From Flavihumibacter stibioxidans (GTDB lineage Bacteria > Bacteroidota > Bacteroidia > Chitinophagales > Chitinophagaceae): a stretch of 64,000 nucleotides of DNA. Shown piece by piece: positions 43,758 through 52,979 of the stretch. The stretch spans positions 310,001 through 374,000 of the forward strand of contig NZ_MBUA01000001.1 of NCBI RefSeq assembly GCF_014332695.1. The letters run 5' to 3'. The position numbers and the translations under genes were made by a program. Position 1 is the stretch's first letter. Every line of letters begins with the position of its first letter. Below the pieces are notes generated by a model. That model was given only the letters and a program-made list of their open reading frames with translations, made no database searches and was not told the DNA's origin.

Positions 43758-44297
43758 AAATCAAATTATAGCTTCTAAACATTTGATAATCAATTTTTAT
43801 ACCATTATTTAATTTCATGTAATTTGTGATACTATCTTGTTGAAAAACAGCAGGTGTTTTAAACAAGCCGATATAAAAAGTGCTGATAAAAAGTAAAATT
43901 TCAATACTTCACCTAACAAAATTCGAAGTCGAATAACCAAATCAGTAAGTGTTTTTACCTATGATGGTATTTATCAAAAATATGGTCTGCAACCGCTGTG
44001 TAATAGTCGTAAAGCTGGAATTGGAAAAGCTGGATTTGCTTCCGGCATTGGCATTATAACATTTCTTGCTGGTTTTTATCCCTTCATTAAAAATGTAGTC
44101 ATATTTGCATTGCTGATGTAAGCTTAGTTGATGTCTTACAAAGCGTATTTAACCAGCATAAAATAAAATATGCCAGTTTAGCAGCAGTTTTGAACCTGCC
44201 CGTAGGTATTGTTGCTTTTATAGAAGACACTTTAATGATTAACATGAGTGGTATAATGCTGATAACAATGTTATAAATCCAGTATGTTTTAAAGGTA
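43758..44297. other. Gene-poor stretch with decayed ORFs
   Basis: This 540-base AT-rich region has no intact gene. It contains a 32-codon remnant at 43961-44059 (separate entry) and, at about 44163-44276, an open stretch (ASLAAVLNLPVGIVAFIEDT) with a membrane-like composition but no start. It separates the regulatory block from the metal-resistance block and looks like a region of past rearrangement. Confidence 0.5.
43961..44059 (+). pseudogene. Remnant of a metal-linked AraC-type regulator N terminus
   Basis: A 32-codon frame reads MMVFIKNMVCNRCVIVVKLE..., then stops. FIKNMVCNRC followed by VVKLELEKL is the start found in AraC-family regulators that Bacteroidota carry beside heavy-metal genes. 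The rest of such a gene (HTH domain of about 100 residues) is missing, so this is a truncated relic at the edge of the metal block. Confidence 0.55.
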
Positions 44298-44305
44298 TAT
44301 CTTTG
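44298..44305 (+). promoter_or_regulatory. -7 element (TATCTTTG) of the HYC_CC_PP gene
   Basis: A perfect TAnnTTTG match ends five bases before the GTG start at 44311, so transcription probably begins at or next to the start codon. Confidence 0.6.
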
Positions 44306-44310
44306 CAGAG

Positions 44311-44700
44311 GTGAAAAAAATAGTCGTCATATTGCTCCTGTTAATCTATGGTTCCGCAACAATGGGAGCTACTATTCACCTGCACTACTGCATGAACGAA
44401 TTTGTTGGATGGAGTTTATGGCATGGTAAAAAGGATAATAAGTGCGGAAGATGCGGCATGAAGGAAAAGAAAGATGGATGCTGCAAAGATGAACACAAGC
44501 AGGTAAAGGTTAAAACCGAACATCAAAAAAGTGCAACAGCACAATATATTCAATTTGCAGATGTTCCGGCATTAGTTATTCCCATCACTGATATTAGTTT
44601 TAAGGGAATCGAAGTATCACTGCATTTTCCTGTATCAAATGCCCCGCCCAAAATCCCAAGAGAACGGCTTTACATGCTGAATTGCGTTTACTTAATTTGA
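44311..44700 (+). CDS. HYC_CC_PP-type small metal-associated exported protein
   Basis: The 129-residue protein starts with a signal peptide and has the signature HLHYCMNEFVGWSL, followed by a cluster CGRCGMKEKKDGCC and a late Pro-Pro (APPKIP). This matches the HYC_CC_PP family of small Bacteroidota proteins found near copper and mercury genes. The cysteines suggest metal binding in the periplasm or at the membrane. The start is a GTG five bases after a -7 element. It opens the metal-resistance block. Confidence 0.8.
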   Translation: MKKIVVILLLLIYGSATMGATIHLHYCMNEFVGWSLWHGKKDNKCGRCGMKEKKDGCCKDEHKQVKVKTEHQKSATAQYIQFADVPALVIPITDISFKGIEVSLHFPVSNAPPKIPRERLYMLNCVYLI

Positions 44701-44789
44701 TTTAGTATTAGTTAATTTTTGCCGACACTTTAAAGAAGTGCTTCGGCTTAATGTGCATCTTATAAATCAATAAATTAAATTCAAAAGAA

Positions 44790-45671
44790 ATGAAGTCAAT
44801 CATATTAATGGTGTCAGTTGGTTTATTTTCAATTACACCGTGCCAGTCTCAAATTAAAAATGCAAAATCAGAAACCATAAAAGTGTACGGCAATTGCGAT
44901 ATGTGCAAGTCAAAAATTGAAAAAGCCGGAACGGAAAAGGGCATTAGTAAAACAGTATGGGATGAGAAAACAGACATGGCAACTATAAGCTATAATTCAA
45001 AGAAAACATCAACAGATGCGGTGCTTAAAAAGATAGCCCTTGCCGGTTATGACAGTGATAATTTTTTAGCCCCTGACGGAGCTTATAATGTCTTGCCTGG
45101 TTGTTGCAAATACGACAGGGTTAATAAAGTGGCTGTAATTATACCTGTTAAAGACCAGGCGATGGAAATGAACATTAATCACAGTGAACATAACATGAAG
45201 ATGGACACGGCTAAAATGAATATGCCTTTGCAGGAAGCTAATCAGTTGCAGGCCGTGTACGATAATTATTTTGGCTTAAAAGATGCGTTGGTAAAATCAG
45301 ATGCCATAACAGCGGCTTCTAAGGCTGCGGCAATATTAACCGCTATTAATGCTGTACAGATGAACAAAATGAAAATGGAAGACCACATGGCATATATGAA
45401 AGTGGAAGCTGACCTTAAAAAAGATGCAATTACCATCAGTACAAAAAAGGATATAGCCGTACAACGGGAGGCATTTGCCAATCTTTCAAAAAATATGATA
45501 GACCTGATAAAGGGTGTTAAACCAACTGAAGCTGTATATCTGCAGCATTGCCCAATGTACAATGATGGTAAAGGAGCAGATTGGCTGAGTAAGGAAAATG
45601 GAATAAAGAATCCTTATTACGGCAACATGATGCTTAATTGCGGTAAAACAGTTGAAACTATAAAGCAATAA
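44790..45671 (+). CDS. HMA-DUF3347 copper-binding exported protein
   Basis: The 293-residue protein has a signal peptide, then an HMA-like domain (about 28-95) with YGNCDMCKSKIEKAG (CxxC metal site), a His/Met linker (HSEHNMKMDTAKMNM), and a DUF3347 domain (about 140-290) with YFGLKDALVKSDAITAASKAAAIL and a C-terminal HCPMYNDGKGADWLSKENGIKNPYYG. DUF3347 proteins are copper-related and often fused to CusB in this phylum. It lies upstream of the multicopper oxidase and probably captures periplasmic copper. Confidence 0.88.
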   Translation: MKSIILMVSVGLFSITPCQSQIKNAKSETIKVYGNCDMCKSKIEKAGTEKGISKTVWDEKTDMATISYNSKKTSTDAVLKKIALAGYDSDNFLAPDGAYNVLPGCCKYDRVNKVAVIIPVKDQAMEMNINHSEHNMKMDTAKMNMPLQEANQLQAVYDNYFGLKDALVKSDAITAASKAAAILTAINAVQMNKMKMEDHMAYMKVEADLKKDAITISTKKDIAVQREAFANLSKNMIDLIKGVKPTEAVYLQHCPMYNDGKGADWLSKENGIKNPYYGNMMLNCGKTVETIKQ

Positions 45672-45736
45672 AACACATGGCATTGCTGGAATAACAACAG
45701 TGCCTTAATTAATCTCACACAAATGAAATTTTTGAA

Positions 45737-48010
45737 ATGGCTATACAGAAAACTATTTATAAAAAAGTGTTGCCGTTAGCAATACTTTTTACATTTCTTA
45801 TATTAGATTTATTTGCTCAAAAAGTTGTTCGTTACGACTTGTATGTAAAAGACACCATTGTAAATTTTACCGGAAAAGAAAAGAGAGCCATCGCAGTAAA
45901 CGGGCAAATTCCTATGCCCACGTTAATATTTACCGAAGGCGATACAGCAGAAATTTATGTACACAATTTATTGAAGGAAGAAACGTCATTGCACTGGCAT
46001 GGCTTATTCTTACCTAACAAAGAAGATGGTGTGCCTAACCTTACTCAAATGCCAATCAAGCCGGGCGCAACTCATATTTACCGTTTTCCGATTATACAGC
46101 ATGGCACACACTGGTATCACAGCCATTCGGGTTTACAGGAGCAAATAGGGATGTACGGAAGCTTTGTAATGCTGAAAAAAAGTAACGGCACAATACAACG
46201 GCCGGGCATTGATGATTTACCCACCGTACCGGTTATATTAAGTGAGTGGACAGACTATAAAGCGGAAAATGTACACAGGATGCTGCATAACGCCAATGAT
46301 TGGTTTGCCTTAAAGAAAAATGCGGTACAGAGTTATGCAGAAGCAGCAAGAGCCGGGCATTTTAAAACCAAACTGAAAAACGAATGGAAACGGATGCTGG
46401 CGATGGATGTAAGCGATGTGTATTATGACAGGATATTGATGAATGGAACGCCTGAATCTGAAATAAAATCGGTTGATGGAAAACAGTTAAACGGTGGTGA
46501 TAAAGTAAGGTTGAGAATTTCAAACGGCGGGGCATCCTCTTATTTCTGGCTGCGGTATGCAGGTGGTAAAATAACGGTTGTGGCAAATGACGGCAATGAT
46601 GTGGAACCGGTGGAAGTAGACAGGCTAATAATTGCTGTTTCAGAAACCTACGATATAGTGGTTACAATACCTGTTAATGGTACCGCCTTTGAATTAATGG
46701 CTACAACGGAAGACAGAACTAATGCTGCTTCTTTATATGTTGGTAATGGCATCAAGCAACTTATTGAGCCCATGCCAAGATTAAAATATTTTGAAGGTAT
46801 GAAGATGATGAATGACATGATGAAGATGAATGGCCGGCTTGATGACATGGGAATGAGTATGAGCCTTAACCAAATGGATATGAATGTTGTTATGTACCCG
46901 GAAATTACAGGTTGGGAAAAGAAGAAAGGCGACAGCAGCATGAAGGGAATGGATATGAGTAGTGACCCCAACAGGTATAATGCAAATGCTTTAGGTGATA
47001 TCGTTACGCTGAATTATTCCATGCTGAAAGCTCCTGCAAAAACCACTTTGCCCATAGCCGAAACAAGAACATTAAAATTTGAACTCACCGGCAATATGAA
47101 TCGTTACGTATGGAGTATGGACAATAAAGTGGTGAGTGAGGCTGATAAAATTCTGGTTAAGAGAGGGGAAAACCTGCGGCTTATTCTTTATAATGGCTCT
47201 ATGATGCGCCATCCCATGCACCTGCACGGTCATGACTTCAGGGTTGTTAACGGACAAGGAGAATATGCTCCACTTAAAAACATTATTGACATTATGCCAA
47301 TGGAAACCGATACGTTGGAGTTTAATGCAAATGTTGAGGGTGATTGGTTTTTCCATTGCCATATCTTATACCACATGATGAGTGGCATGGGCAGAGTGTT
47401 TAGTTACCAAAATCAGGCAGCCAATCCATTAATTCCAAATCCTAAACTGGCGCAGCGTAAATTATTTGCAGATGACAGGAAAATGCACTTCATGTTTTTA
47501 AATGATTTTGCTACAAATGGCAACGATGGTGAAATGATGCTGCAAAACACCCGGTGGAGCATTGGTGGCGAATGGCGGCTTGGTTACAATGATATGCATG
47601 GTTATGAAACCGAGACACATATTGGCAGGTATATTGGAAGGATGCAATGGTTTATGCCCTTTATTGGTTTCGATTGGCGGTACAGGAAAACGGCTGCAGG
47701 CAAAACAGAAAAAAATCTCTTTGGGCAAAGCAGCACAAAAGATAACAGGGCTTTGCTAAGCGCCGGATTTAATTATACTTTGCCTATGCTGGTTCGCTTG
47801 CAGGCCGAAGTATTTACAGACGGTATCGTTCGTTTTCAATTGAGAAGAGATGATATACCTGTTACAAAAAAAGTAAGGGCCTCTTTCATGGTTAATACCG
47901 ATAAAGAGTATATGTTGGGTGTAAATTATATACTTGGCCGAAATTGGTCACTCAGAACACACTATGATAGTGATATGGGGTTTGGGGCTGGTATAAGTTT
48001 TAGTTATTAG
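45737..48010 (+). CDS. Multicopper oxidase (CopA-like) with C-terminal barrel-like extension
   Basis: The 757-residue protein has all four copper-ligand motifs: LHWHG (85-89), HWYHSHSG (125-132), HPMHLHGHDF and HCHILYHM (in the last third). It also has a Met-rich insert (MKMMNDMMKMNGRLDDMGMSM). The last 170 residues, after PNPKLAQRK, change character: alternating aromatic/polar residues with WRLGYNDMHGYETETHIGRY and a final SYSY-like end resemble a CopB outer membrane beta domain. It oxidises Cu(I) in the periplasm. The signal peptide is weak. A terminator follows. Confidence 0.93.
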   Translation: MAIQKTIYKKVLPLAILFTFLILDLFAQKVVRYDLYVKDTIVNFTGKEKRAIAVNGQIPMPTLIFTEGDTAEIYVHNLLKEETSLHWHGLFLPNKEDGVPNLTQMPIKPGATHIYRFPIIQHGTHWYHSHSGLQEQIGMYGSFVMLKKSNGTIQRPGIDDLPTVPVILSEWTDYKAENVHRMLHNANDWFALKKNAVQSYAEAARAGHFKTKLKNEWKRMLAMDVSDVYYDRILMNGTPESEIKSVDGKQLNGGDKVRLRISNGGASSYFWLRYAGGKITVVANDGNDVEPVEVDRLIIAVSETYDIVVTIPVNGTAFELMATTEDRTNAASLYVGNGIKQLIEPMPRLKYFEGMKMMNDMMKMNGRLDDMGMSMSLNQMDMNVVMYPEITGWEKKKGDSSMKGMDMSSDPNRYNANALGDIVTLNYSMLKAPAKTTLPIAETRTLKFELTGNMNRYVWSMDNKVVSEADKILVKRGENLRLILYNGSMMRHPMHLHGHDFRVVNGQGEYAPLKNIIDIMPMETDTLEFNANVEGDWFFHCHILYHMMSGMGRVFSYQNQAANPLIPNPKLAQRKLFADDRKMHFMFLNDFATNGNDGEMMLQNTRWSIGGEWRLGYNDMHGYETETHIGRYIGRMQWFMPFIGFDWRYRKTAAGKTEKNLFGQSSTKDNRALLSAGFNYTLPMLVRLQAEVFTDGIVRFQLRRDDIPVTKKVRASFMVNTDKEYMLGVNYILGRNWSLRTHYDSDMGFGAGISFSY

Positions 48011-48016
48011 TCATTT

Positions 48017-48043
48017 TGCCGGTTGTTTTAAACACAACCGGCA
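48017..48043 (+). terminator. Terminator after the multicopper oxidase gene
   Basis: TGCCGGTTGT (48017-48026) pairs perfectly with ACAACCGGCA (48034-48043) around a 7-base loop, followed by ATACTTTT. Confidence 0.85.
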
Positions 48044-48091
48044 ATACTTTTGCAACCATGTGGCAACCTTCTATTTGTAAACCTTTGTTTC

Positions 48092-48099
48092 TATATTTG
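48092..48099 (+). promoter_or_regulatory. -7 element (TATATTTG) of the DUF6660 gene
   Basis: A perfect TAnnTTTG match ends five bases before the GTG at 48105, the same spacing as at 44298-44311. Confidence 0.6.
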
Positions 48100-48104
48100 C
48101 AGCA

Positions 48105-48422
48105 GTGAAACCGTTTTTCTTCATACTCAGTTGCTTTATGCTCTACATGTCTTTCTTGCCATGTGGGGATAGTTTGGAGTGTAATGCCAAAACTGAACTG
48201 AGTATAAAAGCAAACGACAATCACCAGCAGCACCAACATCAGTCAGAAGCCTGTACGCCGTTTTGTACTTGCTCCTGTTGTGCAGCATCTGCTTTCTATT
48301 CTCCGCTCTCAAAAATACAGGCATCAAAAATTGTTTTTCTCTCAGAAAAATATCCATTACTTAATGAAGATGCCGAAACAGATACTTTCTCCTCTATCTG
48401 GCAACCGCCCAAATTATCTTAA
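48105..48422 (+). CDS. DUF6660-like small Cys/His-rich protein
   Basis: The 105-residue protein starts with a signal-like helix (FFFILSCFMLYMSFLPCGD) and has HQQHQHQSEACTPFCTCSCC in the middle, the signature of the DUF6660 type found ahead of heavy-metal efflux genes in Bacteroidota. The His and Cys cluster is likely to bind a soft metal. The start is GTG, five bases after the -7 element. It leads the CusA-TolC operon. Confidence 0.8.
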   Translation: MKPFFFILSCFMLYMSFLPCGDSLECNAKTELSIKANDNHQQHQHQSEACTPFCTCSCCAASAFYSPLSKIQASKIVFLSEKYPLLNEDAETDTFSSIWQPPKLS

Positions 48423-48493
48423 TTACTTTTTGTTGAATTTGTTGCATAACCTTACGGGGTATGTACTGCATTATCCATTTTCAATTATGTAAA

Positions 48494-48640
48494 ATGGCAA
48501 CTATCAAAAAAACTAAAAAGGCAAAGCCGCCTTTATGGTTAAGAGTAATTAAAATCATTGTTATAGTACTGTGTTGTGCCATTCTTTTAGCAGCCATTGC
48601 AGAAAGAATTTATCACTTCTCCAGGCATATAACCAAATAG
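48494..48640 (+). CDS. Small single-helix membrane protein before the CusA gene
   Basis: A 48-residue frame: basic start MATIKKTKKAKPP, one membrane helix (IKIIVIVLCCAILLAAIAE) and a short HFSRHITK tail. It stands between the DUF6660 gene and the CusA-like gene, with 9 bases before the latter. The size and position fit a small accessory subunit of a tripartite efflux pump. No named family. Confidence 0.6.
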   Translation: MATIKKTKKAKPPLWLRVIKIIVIVLCCAILLAAIAERIYHFSRHITK

Positions 48641-48649
48641 TAAACCGAC

Positions 48650-51600
48650 ATGCTCAATAAAATCATTCATTTTAGTATAAAAAATAAACTCATCATTGGT
48701 GTAATGACACTGGCTCTAATTGTTTGGGGTTTGTGGAGTGCCAAACAATTACCGGTTGATGCTTTACCGGATGTTACAAACAACCAGGTGCAGGTTATTA
48801 CCCGTGCCCCAACGTTGGCTGCACAGGAAGTAGAGCAATTTATAACCTATCCCGTGGAAAGGTCTTTATCCAACATTCAAGGCATTGTGGAAATGCGTTC
48901 CTTTTCCCGTTTTGGATTAAGTGTTATAACAATTGTTTTCAAAGAGAACATCAATATCTATTTCGCAAGGCAACTAATTTCTGAAAAGTTAAAGGAAGCT
49001 GTGCAACAAATCCCCAAAGGGATGGGAAATCCTGAACTGGGGCCCGTAACAACAGGTCTCGGAGAAATCTATCAGTATGTTATTCACCCCAAAAAAGGCA
49101 GCGAACAAAAATATTCTGCAATGGATTTGCGTACCATGCAGGATTGGATTGTTGGCCGCCAGTTAACCGGGATTGCCGGTGTGGCAGAGGTCACTGGTTT
49201 TGGTGGCATTAATAAACAATACGAAGTAGCGGTAAATCCAGACAGGCTGAAAGCAATGAATGTTACCATTCCTGAAATATTTACCGCCCTTGAAAAAAAC
49301 AATGAAAATACTGGCGGCGCTTATATTGACAGAAAGCCCAATGCTTACTTTATAAGAGGTGTGGGTTTGGTAAAAACTTTTGCTGATATAGAAAGCATCG
49401 TCATCAAACAACAAAACGGTATTCCCGTATTGATAAGGGATGTGGCAACCGTACAATTTGGTTCACCGCCACGTTACGGCGCATTAACTTACAATGGCGA
49501 GAAAGAGGTTGTTGGTGGCATTGTGCTGATGATGAAAGGTGCAAATAGTGCCTCTGTTGTGGAACTGGTTAAGGAAAGAATGGAAACGGTAAAAAAATCA
49601 TTACCGGAAGATGTAGAGATTGAAGCATTTTTAGACCGCACCAATTTGATTGACCGGGCCATCAATACGGTTAAAACAAACCTTGTTGAAGGTGCGTTGA
49701 TTGTAATTTTAATCCTTGTTTTATTCTTAGGAAATTTAAGGGCAGGTTTAATCGTAGCTTCTGCAATTCCATTGTCTCTCTTATTTGCATTAGCCTTAAT
49801 GAATTTATTTGGTGTAAGCGCCAACCTGATGAGCCTGGGTGCAATAGATTTTGGGTTGATTGTAGATGGTGCTGTAATTATTGTGGAAGCAACACTCCAT
49901 TTTCTGGGTGCAAAGAAAATTACCGGCAAACTAACGCAGCAGCAGATGGATGAAGCCGTTGAGGGAAGTGCGAAAAAAATGATGAGTTCCGCAGCGTTCG
50001 GGCAAATCATTATTCTTATTGTGTATTTACCCATTCTTTCTTTACAGGGTGTGGAAGGAAAAATGTTCCGGCCAATGGCAGAAACAGTTGGCTTTGCCAT
50101 ATTGGGCGCATTGTTGTTGTCGCTTACTTATATTCCGATGATGAGTGCTTTATTTCTTTCAAAAAACACCAGCCATAAAAGAAATTTTTCCGACAGGATG
50201 ATGGATTTCTTTCAGCGGGGATATGCACCGCTTTTACAGGGAGCAATTAAAATTAAATATGCTGTAGTAGGTATGGCAGTAGCCTTATTGGTTGTGTCCA
50301 TTGTAATATTTAAAAATATGGGCGGTGAGTTTATACCTACTTTAGAGGAAGGTGATTATGCCATTGAATTTGTATTGCCGCAAGGTTCATCCTTATCGCA
50401 AACAACAGAAACAGTGATGATGGCACAGCGGATGCTGCGGAAATTTCCTGAAGTAAAGATGGTAGTTGGAAAAACCGGCGCTGCTGATATAGCGACAGAC
50501 CCTATGCCGCCCGAAGCATCAGACCTGATGGTGATAATGAAACCTAAAAGTGAATGGACAACTACTAAAGATTTTTATGCGCTGGCTGATATAATGAGGG
50601 ATAAACTCTCTGAGATACCAGGTGTAATAGCAGAGCCAAGCCAGCCCATTCAAATGCGATTTAATGAACTGATGACAGGCATTAGGCAGGATGTGGCCAT
50701 AAAAATATTTGGAGAAAATTTAGATACATTAGTTGCTTACGCAGATAAGGTTTCAAAAGTCATCAATCCCATAAAAGGAATAACACAGCCACAGGTAGAA
50801 CGGGTAGATGGATTACCACAGATTACGATTGAGTACGACAGGGCAAGGCTTGCAGGTTATGGATTAAATATTGAAGATGTAAACCATGTTATAAGTACTG
50901 CCTTTGCAGGTGAAGTTGCAGGAGTTGTTTTTGAAAACGAAAGAAAGTTTGATTTGGTAGTTCGTTTAGACAGCACCCACCGTTCTTCATTAGAAGATGT
51001 TAGCAATTTATATATACCAATGAGAGACGGAAATCAAATCCCCTTATCACAAATAGCAACGATAGCATTTAAAACCGGCCCTGCACAAATAAGCCGGGAA
51101 GCTGGCAAGCGGCGGATTTATGTAAGCTTTAATGTAAGTGGCCGTGATGTAAGCAGTGTTGTAAAAGAAGCACAGCAAAAATTAAACGATAAAGTAAAAT
51201 TGCCACCCGGTTATTATTACACCTATGGTGGCACATTTGAAAACTTGCAGAAAGCATCTGCCAGGTTGATGATTGTTGTGCCGCTTGCATTGCTTCTTAT
51301 TTTCTTTATGCTATACCTCACCTTCCGTTCAATTAAAGAAGCCTCACTGATATTTACTGCAATTCCTATGAGTGCTATCGGTGGTGTATTTGCATTACTG
51401 ATAAGAGGAATGCCTTTCAGTATTTCAGCAGGCATTGGATTTATTGCATTGTTTGGCGTTGCAGTGTTAAACGGTATTGTTTTGATAAGCACATTTAATC
51501 AATTAGAGAAAGACGGAATGAAAGATATTATGCAAAGAGTGAGAGAAGGAACAAAAATTCGTTTGCGACCAGTATTGATGACAGCAGCGGTAGCTGCCTT

Positions 51601-52969
51601 GGGATTTATACCAATGGCATTAAGTAGTGGTGCAGGTGCAGAAGTACAAAAGCCTTTGGCAACTGTTGTAATTGGCGGGTTGATAACTGCTACATTTTTA
51701 ACCCTGGTGGTTTTACCATTACTCTATATAATTTTTTCATCAAAAAGAGAAATGAAAATGAAACCGGTTGCAGCAACCATTGTAATTGCGTTTATCATGT
51801 GCATATCGAATAATGTGCAGGCACAGCAGCCTGTAACAAAAAGAGTAAGCAGCAGCGAAGCCATCGCATTGGCAAAAAACAACCTGCAATATGAAGTAAA
51901 CAATCAACAGGTAAACAAAGGCAAGGCCCAAATTAAAACAGCAACAGCTTTGCCCAAAACAGGTGTGTTTGCAGAAAATGAAGATATGCGGCCAAGTGAT
52001 AATACTGGTATTTTGAAAATTGGTGTTTCGCAATCACTATCATGGCCGGGTTTGTATAAAGCACAAAAGAATTTGTATGGGGAGCAGTTGAAGTATTACA
52101 ATCTCGGTGCTGCTGCAATTGATGTACAATTGAAAAGGGATGTGAGAACAGTTTATTACCAGCTTTGGTACTTGCAGGATAAGCAGCGATTGTATCACCG
52201 CTTAGACAGTATTTATAAATCACTGAACGCTGCCGCTATACTAAAAGTAAAAACCGGCGACAGCCCCGGCCTTGACAGCATTGCTGCCAATGTACGAATG
52301 AGAGAGCTGCAGGCATTAATAACACAGATGAGTAAAGAAATGCAGATACAGCAGCAATCATTAATGCAATTACTCAATACAACAGATGCTTTGCTTCCGC
52401 AGATGATACCAATGGAAAAATTGTCCATGCCTGCTATGGCAAGTGATAGCACTCATCCTTTATTGGCTTTGCAATCACAAAACATCAATATAGCCAATGC
52501 AGGTATTAGTGTAGTAAAGAATGAAAATAAGCCAGAGTTTTCAGGCCGTTTCTTTTCTCAACGGTTATGGGGAGCTAAAGACCCCTTCACCGGTTTTTCT
52601 GTAACAGCAGCCTTTCCATTGTTCGGCGCAAAAGCATACCAGAGCAAAGTAAAAGTGGCACAGGCTGACATGGCAGTACAGCAAAAGCAATATGAGTACG
52701 AAACACAGGTACTAAATACACAGAAATTACAAATGCAGCAGGAAGTGGAAAAAAACCGAAGCATGTTGTCATTTTATGAAAGCACCGGGTTAAAGCAGGC
52801 GGAAGAAATCATTAAAGCCGCATCATTGGCATACCGTGCCGGTGAAATAAGTTTTGCCGAACTGTCTCAGTTTTTAACACAGGCTATTGAGATACAAAAG
52901 AATTACCTCGAAAATCTCAATGCGTACAATCATTCAGTCATTCAATACAATTATTACATCAATCAATAA
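48650..52969 (+). CDS. Heavy-metal efflux RND pump fused to TolC-like outer membrane factor
   Basis: The 1439-residue protein consists of a full CusA/CzcA-type RND transporter (about 1-1035) and a TolC-family domain (about 1070-1439). RND features are VDALPDVTNNQVQVITRAPTLAAQEVEQFITYPVE near the start and the TM4 motif SLGAIDFGLIVDGAVIIVEA with its proton-relay Asp; AGIGFIALFGVAVLNGIVLIS lies near the end of this part. After it, a hydrophobic segment and QAQQPVTKRVSSSEAIALAKNNLQYEV begin the TolC part. This fused form is frequent in Bacteroidota. It exports metal cations, copper being likely from the neighbours, from the periplasm and cytoplasm to the outside. Confidence 0.95.
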   Translation: MLNKIIHFSIKNKLIIGVMTLALIVWGLWSAKQLPVDALPDVTNNQVQVITRAPTLAAQEVEQFITYPVERSLSNIQGIVEMRSFSRFGLSVITIVFKENINIYFARQLISEKLKEAVQQIPKGMGNPELGPVTTGLGEIYQYVIHPKKGSEQKYSAMDLRTMQDWIVGRQLTGIAGVAEVTGFGGINKQYEVAVNPDRLKAMNVTIPEIFTALEKNNENTGGAYIDRKPNAYFIRGVGLVKTFADIESIVIKQQNGIPVLIRDVATVQFGSPPRYGALTYNGEKEVVGGIVLMMKGANSASVVELVKERMETVKKSLPEDVEIEAFLDRTNLIDRAINTVKTNLVEGALIVILILVLFLGNLRAGLIVASAIPLSLLFALALMNLFGVSANLMSLGAIDFGLIVDGAVIIVEATLHFLGAKKITGKLTQQQMDEAVEGSAKKMMSSAAFGQIIILIVYLPILSLQGVEGKMFRPMAETVGFAILGALLLSLTYIPMMSALFLSKNTSHKRNFSDRMMDFFQRGYAPLLQGAIKIKYAVVGMAVALLVVSIVIFKNMGGEFIPTLEEGDYAIEFVLPQGSSLSQTTETVMMAQRMLRKFPEVKMVVGKTGAADIATDPMPPEASDLMVIMKPKSEWTTTKDFYALADIMRDKLSEIPGVIAEPSQPIQMRFNELMTGIRQDVAIKIFGENLDTLVAYADKVSKVINPIKGITQPQVERVDGLPQITIEYDRARLAGYGLNIEDVNHVISTAFAGEVAGVVFENERKFDLVVRLDSTHRSSLEDVSNLYIPMRDGNQIPLSQIATIAFKTGPAQISREAGKRRIYVSFNVSGRDVSSVVKEAQQKLNDKVKLPPGYYYTYGGTFENLQKASARLMIVVPLALLLIFFMLYLTFRSIKEASLIFTAIPMSAIGGVFALLIRGMPFSISAGIGFIALFGVAVLNGIVLISTFNQLEKDGMKDIMQRVREGTKIRLRPVLMTAAVAALGFIPMALSSGAGAEVQKPLATVVIGGLITATFLTLVVLPLLYIIFSSKREMKMKPVAATIVIAFIMCISNNVQAQQPVTKRVSSSEAIALAKNNLQYEVNNQQVNKGKAQIKTATALPKTGVFAENEDMRPSDNTGILKIGVSQSLSWPGLYKAQKNLYGEQLKYYNLGAAAIDVQLKRDVRTVYYQLWYLQDKQRLYHRLDSIYKSLNAAAILKVKTGDSPGLDSIAANVRMRELQALITQMSKEMQIQQQSLMQLLNTTDALLPQMIPMEKLSMPAMASDSTHPLLALQSQNINIANAGISVVKNENKPEFSGRFFSQRLWGAKDPFTGFSVTAAFPLFGAKAYQSKVKVAQADMAVQQKQYEYETQVLNTQKLQMQQEVEKNRSMLSFYESTGLKQAEEIIKAASLAYRAGEISFAELSQFLTQAIEIQKNYLENLNAYNHSVIQYNYYINQ

Positions 52970-52979
52970 AAATAAAAAG

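Noticed and set aside
43920-44105. Alternative frame with a membrane-like end (GIGIITFLAGFYPF)
   Set aside because: It overlaps the AraC-type remnant, which has the stronger family match; this frame has no clear start.
49489-50100. 203-codon minus-strand frame inside the CusA-like gene
   Set aside because: Antisense shadow of the RND membrane domain.
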